In this document: positions 11,921-22,635 of the stretch, piece by piece | Numbering within the stretch: position 1 is the first letter of the stretch | How the letters are laid out: each line of letters begins with the position of its first letter | DNA from: Monilinia fructicola | Lineage: Eukaryota; Ascomycota; Leotiomycetes; Helotiales; Sclerotiniaceae | Assembly (NCBI GenBank): GCA_008692225.1 | Contig: VICG01000008.1 | Location: 817,001-881,000, forward strand | Direction of reading: 5' to 3' | Length of the DNA stretch: 64,000 nucleotides | Notes under the pieces: generated by a model | What the model saw: the letters and a program-made list of their open reading frames with translations, nothing else | Database searches by the model: none | What the model was told of the DNA's origin: nothing | Program-made: the position numbers and the translations under genes

Positions 11921-14000
11921 TCAAACTTGCAAATGCAGATGCAACTTGTACGCCGAGGTTAGTATTCCCCTACTTAGCGGCGACTGAATCTCTGGAAAGG
12001 CCTGCAGAGTCCGGACGATGCCGTAGGATGCTTCCGTCAAAGCGAAATCTTGAGACCTGCATCTATCTATACTTCCTCAGTCACACCGAGGTATTTACTT
12101 GCTAAAAAGACTCGGGGGCCACCATAAAGAAGCATCACGCCTACTCCGATATCTTCCAATCTGTTATCTTACCAACTTTCCGCTAGGAAGTCGTTGGCAT
12201 CGTCACCGTAGATTTCTGGGTCACGATGCATATGGTATGGCGAAAAGGGCATTGCCCATGCCTTTCAGGACGAGGAGAGGTGATGCACCCGAACCCCACC
12301 CCGCGGACGGAACGTTGTGTTCATCGCCATTTTCATATTACTGCGTAAATTGCGTTGGCTTGAAAAACATCTCTGTTAGTAGATATCAAGTCCTTGGGGC
12401 CGGCTAATCAACCTTGAAGAGCCAACCCTCTGGCAACATGCCAGTCCAGTATTATACAGAATCCCTTTTAACTTCTACTTGAGTCTATATCATATGCAAA
12501 TGATGAAACGTGCTTTCGAGCATCCATATCGGAAAAGCCCTTTGTAATACTCTATTAGCTTTAAAACAGCTTCATAATACTAATATAATACTAATTCCCT
12601 ATTTCATGTCTTGGGGTAAGTTGTTCTTTCTACTTCGCGCTCGCCCCCTTTTATCGAAAGCACCGGTACCCCCTATTCTATGATAACGTATTGACCGCTT
12701 CAAAGTCTGAATAGCGTCAATACTAATAATAACAACGATGATAACGATGATACTCTTAAACCCATGATATAATTGGATATGTCTGGATAGACTAAGCTTC
12801 ATAGCCCCAGACCGAGATTCATCGACCAAGCTGAAGAAAAAGTGGAATATTAGTTTCAACTGCTACTTCATAGATAATATTGCTAAGACCCTAAACTCCA
12901 ATGGATTGCTAGTATGTTTATAGCACAATGCTGATATGTCTATATGGCATTATGTTATATATAAATGCTATGATTTTGATATCTTAGGAGTAATTTTCGT
13001 TCAAAACATATTTTAGGTACATCGTGTATTTATTTGAGCTCGGGTTTTAATTTTGCTCTCTCTGGTGTTGCATGATATCTCATCATGCAATCGTGCAAGT
13101 GCTTTGGGGTAATGAAGCAACAGGTGACCAACCGTTCACTAAGTATCAGCTATAAGACATTAAGTTGGGATGGCTATTCACAACGTCCAGGTCATCAGAC
13201 CAGCCGTGGTATCTCTTCCGGTCATGAGAATGTCCATCCGTCGATCACGTACGAGGACTGGGACTTAGAGTTCTTGACAGGGATCAATGATGAAAATATG
13301 TCCTTTCGATGCTTCCTGTCTCCCATTTTCATTCATATCTTTGAGTGCGTGGTCAAGGTATTGCATGGCGTATCTTTCATCCATCGAAAACGACTTCTTA
13401 TGATTAATTGGGTTACAAAGCAAAGGCCATTGCCGTTCTGCGAGGCGGACGCGCATCGCTGTAATGAGTCCCAAATAGCTGAAATCGATTCGAACCTGTG
13501 CATTCCCGGCTGTATCAAGCTGAAGGTTCACCAAAGATAAGTGAAATTGTTGTGCGCAGCGTACATCGGAAGAAGCAAGGCTGCAAGTCTCCTATGCCTC
13601 GTTCTGAGCTCTTGGGTTCAGCCAGTAGCATATCGACAGGGCCATCAAAAGCTTTGAGGTGGTGATACCGCATTCTCACAGATTGCCCTCGCATGAAGTC
13701 TCGAGAATATCTCCAAGGCTCGCCGTCCTGAGTAAAAATGCCCTTGCCAATCATCGGATAGAACCCTTCTCGTCGAGAACCAGGTCCAGAATTTGACGGA
13801 GAGAAGTGTGAGTAGCTTGATCCTAGAGGGGATCAGAGTTAAGTTTGGACCTTCAAAATGAGTCACGATTATTGCTTGTCCATTTACGGGATCTGGAGTG
13901 GAGATTTCGATCCTTCCAAGAAGCTGGACCGCATAAGTTTTGGCTCGGGGGTTTTCCTGGATATTCTCAGACTGTAGTTGCAACAGATGTCACGGAACCA
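11921..14000 (-). pseudogene. Decayed cytochrome P450 (CYP52/alkane-hydroxylase-like) relic
   Basis: Pieces of a microsomal P450 occur in the right order on the minus strand. They are the region before the C-helix and the C-helix itself (GKGIFTQDGEPWRYSRD, about 13750-13690), the helix E-G region (ALKDMNENG, about 13330), the I-helix MTGRDTTAGLM (13181-13237), the HPKALARL-like segment read as HYPKALARLHDE (about 13090-13125), and a K-helix remnant YLKYVLNE (about 13000). After a ~0.56 kb gap come PYHMHRDPEIYGDDAND (about 12240), the heme loop GGPRVFLA (about 12101-12125) and DFALTEASYGIVRTLQAFPEI up to a stop at 11921. The heme-ligand Cys is read as Phe. In-frame stops lie before the I-helix, after it, after the K-helix ExxR region and in the ESW*DNRLED segment. 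Closest known family by memory is CYP52-like; substrate is unknown. Not functional. Confidence 0.85.
12420..12985. other. AT-rich insertion splitting the P450 relic
   Basis: P450 homology stops after YLKYVLNE (about 12990) and resumes just upstream of the PERF-type region (about 12400), where an intact family member has only about 20-25 residues. About 560 AT-rich bases with no recognised coding sequence lie between them. It could be a decayed transposon, or an intron expanded by decay. I could not see clear terminal repeats. Confidence 0.45.
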
Positions 14001-15866
14001 ATGCTTCATGTTGCATCTTAAAAAATCTCTAGCAAGGGGCTATTTGTAAAGCAGCCTTTGATGAGCCGAAAGACAATGGTATTTGGCACCAAACCTCTTA
14101 TCAGCTTATTTTAATGTTGGGCTAAGTTAGGTGTCCCACGGTATTAAGGATTATTAGATGCATCACTGGGAATTAGGTGGTGCCAAGCAGAAGTCCGAGT
14201 TCTCTGTATAGCAGAAAAGTTTGTGGTAGATCTAAATGGAGATACGGCTGAAATAGTAAGGGGCATAAAGAACTAGAATTCCTGGGTGCAAGAAAAGCAC
14301 AAAAGTAACTAGATTATCTATCAGCTTTACGGTCAGCTGAAGCCTCATGAATAATTAAGTTGGCTTGAAAATTGCGTTTATATTTCTTTTTGTCTTGGTA
14401 AGCGCAGCCCCTTCTTTTCTTCGACTCGGCAGCTACCCCTAGGTAAATCAGATGGTATTATGACTATCAATGCAAGCACTGTTGATTCTCAGGCCATGGA
14501 ACCCCCAATGCGGTCAGTAGAGCTCCGATGCGTAACAAGAAGGCATCCAAGATAACTCCCGGTGCTCCTTCTCTTTATGATACCTTCTCTGCTCCTGTTG
14601 GGGAACCAGCAATCTCGAATGCGAATATGTTTTCTGGCCAAAACAAGACAGTGGCACCAGCATATAAGATCTAGAATTGCAATTGCGGTGATTCAATCGG
14701 CTACCTGCAAACCCTTACATTGTATGAAGAAATGCGGGATTGGAGAATTGCAAGTGACGAATCTTGAGAGCTGTATCAACGACAATGGGGCAGTGGGATA
14801 GCAGAGGGGAGCTCCAGCAATCTTTTCAGTTCACCCGTGGCCGGAATCTGATCGGTGGAATGATAGACATAGAGAGATGTCGCCTTTGATTCGAAGTTCT
14901 CTTCTCCAGGAGCCGTGTTGAATGATCATCAACGGCGCGTATTGGGATGTCTGGACAATCAATCTCATTCGTAACAATCTTCGGGAAAATTCTCCAATAC
15001 CATGCCGAGAGTCCACAGAACTAGGAGTGCACCATGTTGTCCACGATAGATGCGAGATGTCCGCGTCAAGATAGCTTTTCTCGACAACGTTTCTCAGCAA
15101 GGTATATGCGCCGCCTCAATCTGACCGAGTGTGACGTGCAGCACATGCTGAGCGGGAAACTGCTCGCAAAGGGTAAGCACACTCACAGATTGTATCTTTT
15201 GTTTCTTCCAGTTTTGGAATCGGAATTTGCTAGACAGGAAGCTATTGTCAAAAACTCCCAGATTCTAGGTCTTTGAGGCTTTTCTAGCGTTCTTCTCACT
15301 AGCATAACAAAGTCTTGACATCTCTCCACAAAGTGTTGCACTACAACAGGTAAACAGTTGACGAGCAAGGATACTGTTGCATTCTATACTATCGATGACT
15401 GTGTCAGATTCGTCTTCATTGTCGCCCTTCCGCAATCATCCGACGATACTTTTGTTGGAGTTATTTCCAAAAGCGACCTGACACAGAGTCAGATCTGGAC
15501 TTTTTGCACTTAGTACAAGGCTCTGTGTTGCAATGTCTAAGCCTTACGAGCTTGATGTACTCAGTAAGTTGAGTTCGCAAGGCTTCTTTGATACTTGGCT
15601 TTAAATCGGATCATCGTCATGATGGTAATGCTAGGGGTAGGTCAAGATATGGTATACGAATAGATTAAGTTCATTCGTTCTAGATTCTTTCCTCCTCTAT
15701 ATACAAGAAATTCCTCTCCATAACATCATATCCGAGTTGATAAACCCACAAATATATCTGACTTATATATAATCATTAAACATAACTCATTAAACTCCCA
15801 AAGCTAACTTCGCGCGTTGTCTGTGAGCTGGTTGAGGTTTAGCACCTTCACTTCTCATTACTCCCT
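14001..15866. other. Intergenic stretch with a possible unidentified coding relic
   Basis: No intact gene is supported. On the minus strand, about 14.8-15.4 kb, one frame can be followed for more than 150 residues with several TAA/TAG/TGA interruptions (pieces such as GQHGALLVLWTLGMVLENFPEDC). It resembles a decayed gene in character but matches nothing I recognise. The last ~200 bases before 15867 are likely 3' flank of the GH3 gene. Confidence 0.35.
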
Positions 15867-18547
15867 TTAAAATTTAAAGCTCCCCTCAACCTTCAAATCT
15901 CTACTCGAAAAACCGACCTTCACCACAAATTCTCCCTCGGGGATCCTCCATTCTTGCAATACCACATCCCAAATACTGATATCTCTCCTCATCAATTCAA
16001 ACTTAACTTCCTTGGTCTCTCCTGCATCTAATCCCACTTTTTCAAAGCCTCGCAATTGCTTGACTGGGGTTCCTCCTTCTGTATCTGGGATCGTGATATA
16101 CAATTGAGGAACAGCTGCTCCAGAGAAGTTACCTGTGTTGGATACCGAGGTTGTGATGCTGTAGACGGGTGTCCAGAGATCTGGGTTTCCACCGGGAATG
16201 GTTTTGTTGTTTGGGAGTGGGGAGGGGGTTGCAGAGAGTGTATCGTTGGATAGAGGAGAGATGTTGAGGGAGGTGAGGTTGAATGTTGTGTAGCTGAGAC
16301 CGAATCCGAATTCGTAGAGGACGGAAATGTTGTAGTAATCAAAGTGTCGGTAATCGATGAGGAGACGTTCCTCGAAGTCTGCTTGCCAAGCACCCGGGGC
16401 AGTGGAGTTTGCAGAGGTAACGATGGGCGCGAAATCGTAGTCTGATTCATTGTAGGCAATAGTGTAAGGGAGATGTCCTGAGGGATTGTATGCGCCGTAC
16501 AGAACATCAACTAAGCTGTTTCCAATTTCATCACCAGAAAGATGGGTAGCGAGGATAGCAGTGACGTTGGGGTGGTTAGCCCATGGCATGAGGGTTATGC
16601 CTGCAGCTTGAGAGATGACGACTGTGTTGCTGCAGTTTCCGGCGATTTGCTCCACAACTGCATCTCCCTCCCAGTCAAATGCCAAGCTCTCTCGATCTTC
16701 ACCTTCTGACGAGTATGCCTTGACGAACACCAAGCATACGTCTGGCTCTGGATAAATCATCTCTGAGAAACTTCCTGGTACGGCCAATTGAGTGTTGTTC
16801 AAGATATATTGGAGATTCGTGCCATCCTTACGAGCGCGAATCTTGATTGCCTCAAGAGGTGTAACTAGTTGAGAGTAACGAGCGGAACCAGATCCCCCAC
16901 CAATTGGCAAGCATCCATACTCGTATTTTTGGTCGTGATGATAAGGACCGTTGGTGATATCACCAGCGGCATTTCCGAAAATCCCGATAAGTTTGGGGGT
17001 TTTGAGAGGAAGAGCACTGTTAGTATTCTTGAGAAGAACAGTTCCAGCAGCACCGAGTTCTCGGACCAGCAAGCTATGGTTTCCACGAACGTCGACATCG
17101 GAAGCTCCCATGGAAGCATTCCATGCTAAGTCTTCCCAGAAAGATGGAGCATTGAAATGGTTGATCGTCGGATAGATACCAGAGTAACCATCAATGAGAG
17201 GGAAATCGTCTTGATCTTGTCCAAGGAAGAAATAAGGTGTCATAACTCGGAGAGCCATATCGTTGATACGGTCTAGAGAAACGGATCCATTGTTGACTGC
17301 AGCAGTAAGGTTGGCACCGTAGTATGAAGGAACTCCAGGGCCCATTGGATCCCACCATTGAGCTCCCGGCATAGTCATGTCCAAACCTGCATTAGCAGAG
17401 GCAACACCAGCATGGGTTCCCATCCAATCGGATACAACGAATCCTTGGAAACCAAGCTCAGTCTTGAGCAATCCATTCAAAAGTTTGGAGTTTTGACACG
17501 CGTAAGATTGATTGACTCGATTGTAAGAGCACACGACGTTTGCAACTCCAGAGCGAATGGCGTTATAAAATGGCCACATGTACAACTCGTGCAATGTTCT
17601 ATCCTCAACGTTTGAAGAGATAGAGAGTTGTTGGGTATCATTTGGGAACCATGTTGGATCCGAAATACCTGCAGTGTTTCGTTGAGTCTCTTGTTCATTG
17701 AAGAGAAAATGCTTGGCACTGGCTTGAACACCCTGTGATTGAACACCGATGATTGTCTCCTCCATAGCGACTCCAGTGAGATAAGGATCTGGAGAAAAAC
17801 CCTCCCAATTTCTTCCTCCCAAGGCATTTCTGCCAATAGGACCGGCTACCGGCCCCAAGTAGACATGAGCACCTTTGTCGCGAAACTCAGCACCAAGATA
17901 TTCTCCTCGGGTTTTAATGAGACTTCTATCCCAGGACGCTGCGGTAGTAAGACCGGCGGGAAACGCACTGACAAGATTTGCTTGTCTGACTGCGATTGGA
18001 CCATCTTGGAAACAGAGTCCCTTGAACCCGACACGGGGAATTGGCGCAATATTACTTATGGAGATGTTAGCCATACATCCACAGTCAATCGACATTCTTT
18101 CTTACCCGACACAAGGTCCGTTGGCACCTGTCAATAGGAAAGCCTTTTCTTCCAATGTAAGATTACTGATGAAAGCATTGGCCTTGACGAGAGCATCCTC
18201 CCATCCTGTACCTTGTATTTTAGCTAGAAGAAATGTTAGCGATACTCAGGTATGGGTATAGATGTTGCAAATAAGGCCAGGTTCTATGATTCCAGTAACA
18301 GCATAGTCCCTAGAACCAAGCACCATATGTAACCTTGGAAGCATTGCAGATTCCTGAAATCAAACACCATGGCGAGTGTGAGATAGGGAGGAAAGAAAGA
18401 AGGGAAGAATGGAAGAAATTCAGAGAGTAACATACGAGAAGGATAGACTGGAGGTGAAGATGCGAACAAAGAAGGGTTCCAGTCCTGTCCGTTGACCGTA
18501 GCAATACAACCGGCCAAAACCGAGAGGATATCAAATAAAGGAGCCAT
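15867..18547 (-). CDS. GH3 beta-glucosidase, secreted
   Basis: Hydrolyses terminal beta-D-glucosyl residues, typically cellobiose and short cello-oligosaccharides, outside the cell. The first exon (18436-18547) encodes a signal peptide (MAPLFDILSVLAGCIATVNG) followed by the SPPVYPS motif typical of the family. Introns read as 18354-18435, 18224-18333 (leaving a 20-nt exon) and 18055-18105; the last exon (15867-18054) is one clean ~729-codon frame. Features: GPVAGPIGR and GGRNWEGFSPDPYLTG in the N-terminal barrel, KHFLFNEQE, the nucleophile Asp in VVSDWMG (17427-17429), then the GH3 C-terminal sandwich and a fibronectin-III-like tail. Many N-glycosylation sequons are visible. The phase across the 20-nt exon is off by one, so a one-base error or a slightly different splice is likely there. 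Resembles Aspergillus bglD/bglF/bglG types; cellobiose specificity is inferred from the family. Confidence 0.93.
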
Positions 18548-18654
18548 TGTAACTTGTCTATCGAAGCTGCTGGTCTCCCTTCCTCCGGATACTCACTTCT
18601 ACTTATACATTTGTCCATGATGGGAAATCTTCGGGAAGTCATGACGTCCACCGG

Positions 18655-18770
18655 CAATATCAATGTCAATGGCAATATCAATGCCAATGCCAATGTCAAT
18701 GTCGATATCCAAATCCAAATCCATCTCCATATCCGTATCCATCTCCATCTCCTCCAAATCCATATCTAGA
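18655..18770. repeat. CAATGC/CAATAT-type hexanucleotide degenerate repeat
   Basis: Six-base units (ATCAAT, GTCAAT, GCCAAT) pass into ATCCAA and ATCTCC units. It sits about 110 bases upstream of the GH3 start codon, inside its promoter. Confidence 0.85.
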
Positions 18771-19249
18771 AGAAGTTAGCGAACTGGAAGAATGATGAGC
18801 CGAGCCAAGAACTCGAGATGTCATCACTCACCGTGGACCTGCTAATTCCCTAATTGAATCTTAACTTCTCAAGACAATAATACCGTATTGCAGTAGCGGG
18901 TTCCAAATTGGAACGTACCGGTTATGTTGATCCCCACATTTAAAGTGGAGAGATGCGATTCCCCAGGCAAAAAGAACGACCGAGATAGTCCCGTGAGGAA
19001 GGTAAGCCATGGAGTTGGTTGTCCTGTCTGCTATACGGATTACTCATCCCACTCTTGACCAAGGGCCGCTTGGTGGGCGATGGGAAGATGTGTCAAATTG
19101 CCAATTGACTGCACGCAGGGTTTTGATACTGTGTACTGTAGTATGTACCTGGTACATATGGAGAACTTGGGGAACTCAATTCCGTATAGGCCTTTTCATC
19201 TCGTGGCGTGGGGGTTCTCCAAGGAAGATCCTGAGGATACACAAGTACA

Positions 19250-19290
19250 GTATCATCATCATCATCATCACCACCACCATCATCATCACC
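19250..19290. repeat. (ATC/CAC)n trinucleotide tract
   Basis: Short CAT/CAC trinucleotide run giving a poly-His frame. Confidence 0.85.
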
Positions 19291-19523
19291 AGTACTGTAG
19301 TTCTCCTATATCTTACCGGATGTGTTGCCGATCTTTTGGTAAACATTGTGCATGTTTTGAATAAAGTCACTCGCAGGAATATCAAAGTCATATCATATAT
19401 AAGAACCATTTCTTTGTTGTACAGTATCAACAAACGACTCAAACAAAACAGACTCTCGAAGATATCTGGAAATGCCCGAGGAACCAACCATTGGCAAACG
19501 ATCGAGAAGCTATTCTTGTAAAC

Positions 19524-19598
19524 CTTTATTCACCGTTGTAATAAGATTTATTCACCGTTGTGACCTTTATTCACCGTTTTGACCTTTATTCACCGTTG
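19524..19598. repeat. Short tandem repeat with core TTTATTCACCGTT, four copies
   Basis: Four copies of TTTATTCACCGTT are separated by short variable pieces (GACC or a longer GTAATAAGA spacer in the first interval). The period is about 17-22 bases. Confidence 0.85.
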
Positions 19599-20380
19599 TT
19601 CAAATAAAACCTATCTTCGGCAGGGTAAATCATAATGCGAGGAATCTGAAAGAGAGGTGGATGGAGCACACCGCAAGCATCATCGCTCTCACAAATGGGA
19701 TAAAAACATAATGAAAATACAATGTCAGGCATTGTCAGCCCACCATTCCGGGAGAATCCTCCTTGGCATCCGCCCGACACTAATCGGGACTGTTCAGCGG
19801 CTGTTGATACCTTGCGCCATTTGACCTATCCCGCCGACGGCAAGGCGCCACTTGGAGCTGGCAGCGGTGGAGGTCTGAGCTACCGTATTACTCCAGATTC
19901 CCCACTGCCGCTGGAGGTGCCAACTTCCAAGATGGATGGGGAAAGTGTTTTTCACTTGTACATAATGATACAGTAATAAGAATTATAAAGAAGAGGCAGT
20001 GACAGAGCCGGAGCCAGTAATGCCCAGCCAGCTGCTGATCATACAATAATACAGTACAAGTACGTACTCTGTAAAAAGAAGATCAACAGGAACATGACTT
20101 GACTCGACGGATGCAGTTGAGGGAAGACCCACCTGAAATTGATGTACTGCACAATTGCAATTGCTCGGCGACTTCCTCAATCATGACTTGAGACCTACAG
20201 TATATACTATACAGTAGTAACAGCGAATGACTCGCGGCGGCGTACCTTAGATCGGGTTGATCAATGCAGTTAATACTGCATTGATATTAAATATTCTGGA
20301 AGTCAAAATCGCGGGGCAGATATAGAATGTTTTCACGTTGAAACCCTTTATTTTTCTCGGCTCGGTGAATTATTGAAATT

Positions 20381-21642
20381 TACTCGGGCGGGTTTGAAAA
20401 GAGACATAGGCGAGTATAAACCTTATAGTTATTTAACGAAACCTTAATATAATTTTATATAATTTATATATATTATGGATTTAGTATTTTAACATGTCTT
20501 TATAAAGTTTTTATAAAAATCATTTTTGAAAGAATACTAATACTATAAAGTTAATAATTTTTTAAAAAGATTTAAATTTATTAATATATTAATTTAATTC
20601 TTAATAATATTTAAATTTTAAGAATTAAAATTTTAGAAAAACGTTATAAACTTAAAAATTTTATTAAATATTTTTAGAATATAATAATATTTATCCTATT
20701 AATATATATATTAAAATAAAAATAAGCGATTTGAAAATCTCAACGAAAAAAATACTTATATAATCTAGATAAGCGAATTAACTCTTTTAAAACTTATAAA
20801 TTTCTCTATACTTTTAATTTTATCAATATATATCTTAAGTATTAATAAAGATATTAAGATTCTAAAATATATATTACAAAATTTAGCTTTTGTTTTATTA
20901 TTTAATAAAATTTAATAAGTTACTTATAATATTCGTTAAATTTTTTTAATATTAATTTTTACGCCACGATGATTACACTATGAATATATGGCGTAACTAT
21001 TAGTTATGTAATATAACTAGAGTATAATTAGTTAACAACTAGTATATAGCCTTAGCGTATTCATAGCATAATAACAATATTATCGTCTTTCCTTATATAA
21101 ATTATACTATTAATAAAAATCTTTTCTTTTTTATTAATTTATTAATATTTTTAAATTTTATTATCCTATTATTCGTTTGATATTAACTTTAATTATATAT
21201 AGTTTTTATAATAAATATTAAAGGACTACGTTATATGAAATAACTCGTTATATAGGACGTTTATTTAATTCTAGTAATTTTTATATAGAGGAATGGGATT
21301 TTTTAACTTTAAGGGATTGTAGAATAAATTGTTACAAATTCTATCTAAAAATTAAAGATTTTATTAATTATCGTATAAAATTTAATAGGGAGATAATCTA
21401 ATTAGTAAAGAATAATTTGAATAATAATATATTATATAATTTTTTTATTAAAAATATTAAAGGTATATAAAAAAATGATTAAGCTTAGCCATACAAATTT
21501 TATTAATACTTTGTTGCTTAACTTGTATATACAGGAATCCTAGATATATAGGATTTGATTGGCCGAATTTTTCGATCCCTTATAATCAGGTTCTACTGTA
21601 TTTGTATATAAATGAATGTCGCTTTTAAAACCCGCCTGAGTA
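20381..21642. mobile_element. AT-rich decayed transposable element with 27-bp terminal inverted repeats
   Basis: The left arm at 20381-20407 and the reverse complement of 21616-21642 match at 24 of 27 positions (core GGCGGGTTT and GACAT). Both arms touch a TA, as expected for a Tc1/mariner/pogo-like target-site duplication. The ~1.2 kb interior is extremely AT-rich with abundant TA dinucleotides, long A/T runs and no open frame, which fits repeat-induced point mutation. Transposase is not recognisable, so it is either a MITE-like element or an erased internal deletion derivative. Confidence 0.7.
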
Positions 21643-22635
21643 TATAAAAAAACCCAAATAGATCACATCAAACTCCTCTCTCATCCAAAGCTTCCACTGC
21701 CCACTGCCCACTGCCCACTAGGGTCCTAGGGCCAGAGGGTCCTAGGGACCATCAAAGTTCAAAGTTCAAACCTCCCAAAAAGTAAACTCAAAGTAAACTT
21801 TCCAATCCCCCCTCTCTTCCCCCCCTAGAAAAAATTAAAAAAATTATAGAAAAACAGGTTACAAATTACAGCAATGTAGGTAGGGTTTGACTTCCAAGAC
21901 GTACCTACCACTCACCACTCACCACTCACCACCCACCACTCCATCCGTAACCTTATTAACAAAGATGGGACGCGAAGACAAAGACGCGAGTGAGTTTTAA
22001 GTTTGGCATGCGCGCGCGCTCTTGGAGCCGAAAGGCCCACCCTTTCTTTCCTTCACGATTTTACTTTGTACAGACTGTACTCCTGTCCAGTGTCCACGGT
22101 ATCATTTCATTTCAGTCCTTTCTGACCATGAGGACTTTGCGGTAAGTGCTGCACTCGTTGAGCAAATTCTAGAGTGGCCGACCCAGCCACCCTTGCGGTA
22201 GCAGCTCCGGCGTTTATTGTCATTTAGCCATTTGATCTCAGTTCAGCCATTTGGGAGGTGGTGACAGGGTATCTATGCCAGGAAGGGGTCGATCTTGAAG
22301 AATTTTAATCATTGGGTGGGATGTAACTTGCGTATGGTACAAATGATACTGTAATCAGCATTTCGATATAAACATTTTCTTCATAGACATCTATTTCATC
22401 TATGATATGTGAGGCATGTTTCCACTCAGTTCCACCGGCCAATTCGTGATTTTTCCCTGCATTTTGTTCCTTCCCCGTGGTAGACTCCATAGAGACATCG
22501 ATCATTGCACATCATAAGAACCCCCAGCATGGATATGAAAATGCCTATAAAAGGTCAGGCATTGAATATACTCCTACCCGAATATCCCGCCCATATCTTT
22601 TGTCATTTGTAGAGTTTATAATCCCGTCTAGATTA
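21643..22635. other. Intergenic region between the TIR relic and RGP1
   Basis: No gene is seen. It holds short direct repeats (CCCACTG, about 21700-21718; CCACTCA, about 21910-21945) and returns to normal base composition. The last ~100 bases are the 3' flank of the RGP1-like gene. Confidence 0.6.

Larger units (their letters stand above)
18548..20380. other. Upstream region of the GH3 gene; no gene seen
   Basis: Normal-composition DNA holding the GH3 promoter on the minus strand and several tandem repeats. The frames at about 19.0-19.5 kb are not convincing (poly-His/poly-Ile from an ATC repeat). Confidence 0.6.

Noticed and set aside
13484..13500. tRNA-like GATTCGAACC segment
   Set aside because: It lies inside the collinear P450 relic and no cloverleaf can be built around it.
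19009..19521. 170-residue plus-strand frame
   Set aside because: Contains a poly-Ile/Thr stretch from an ATC repeat and no domain.
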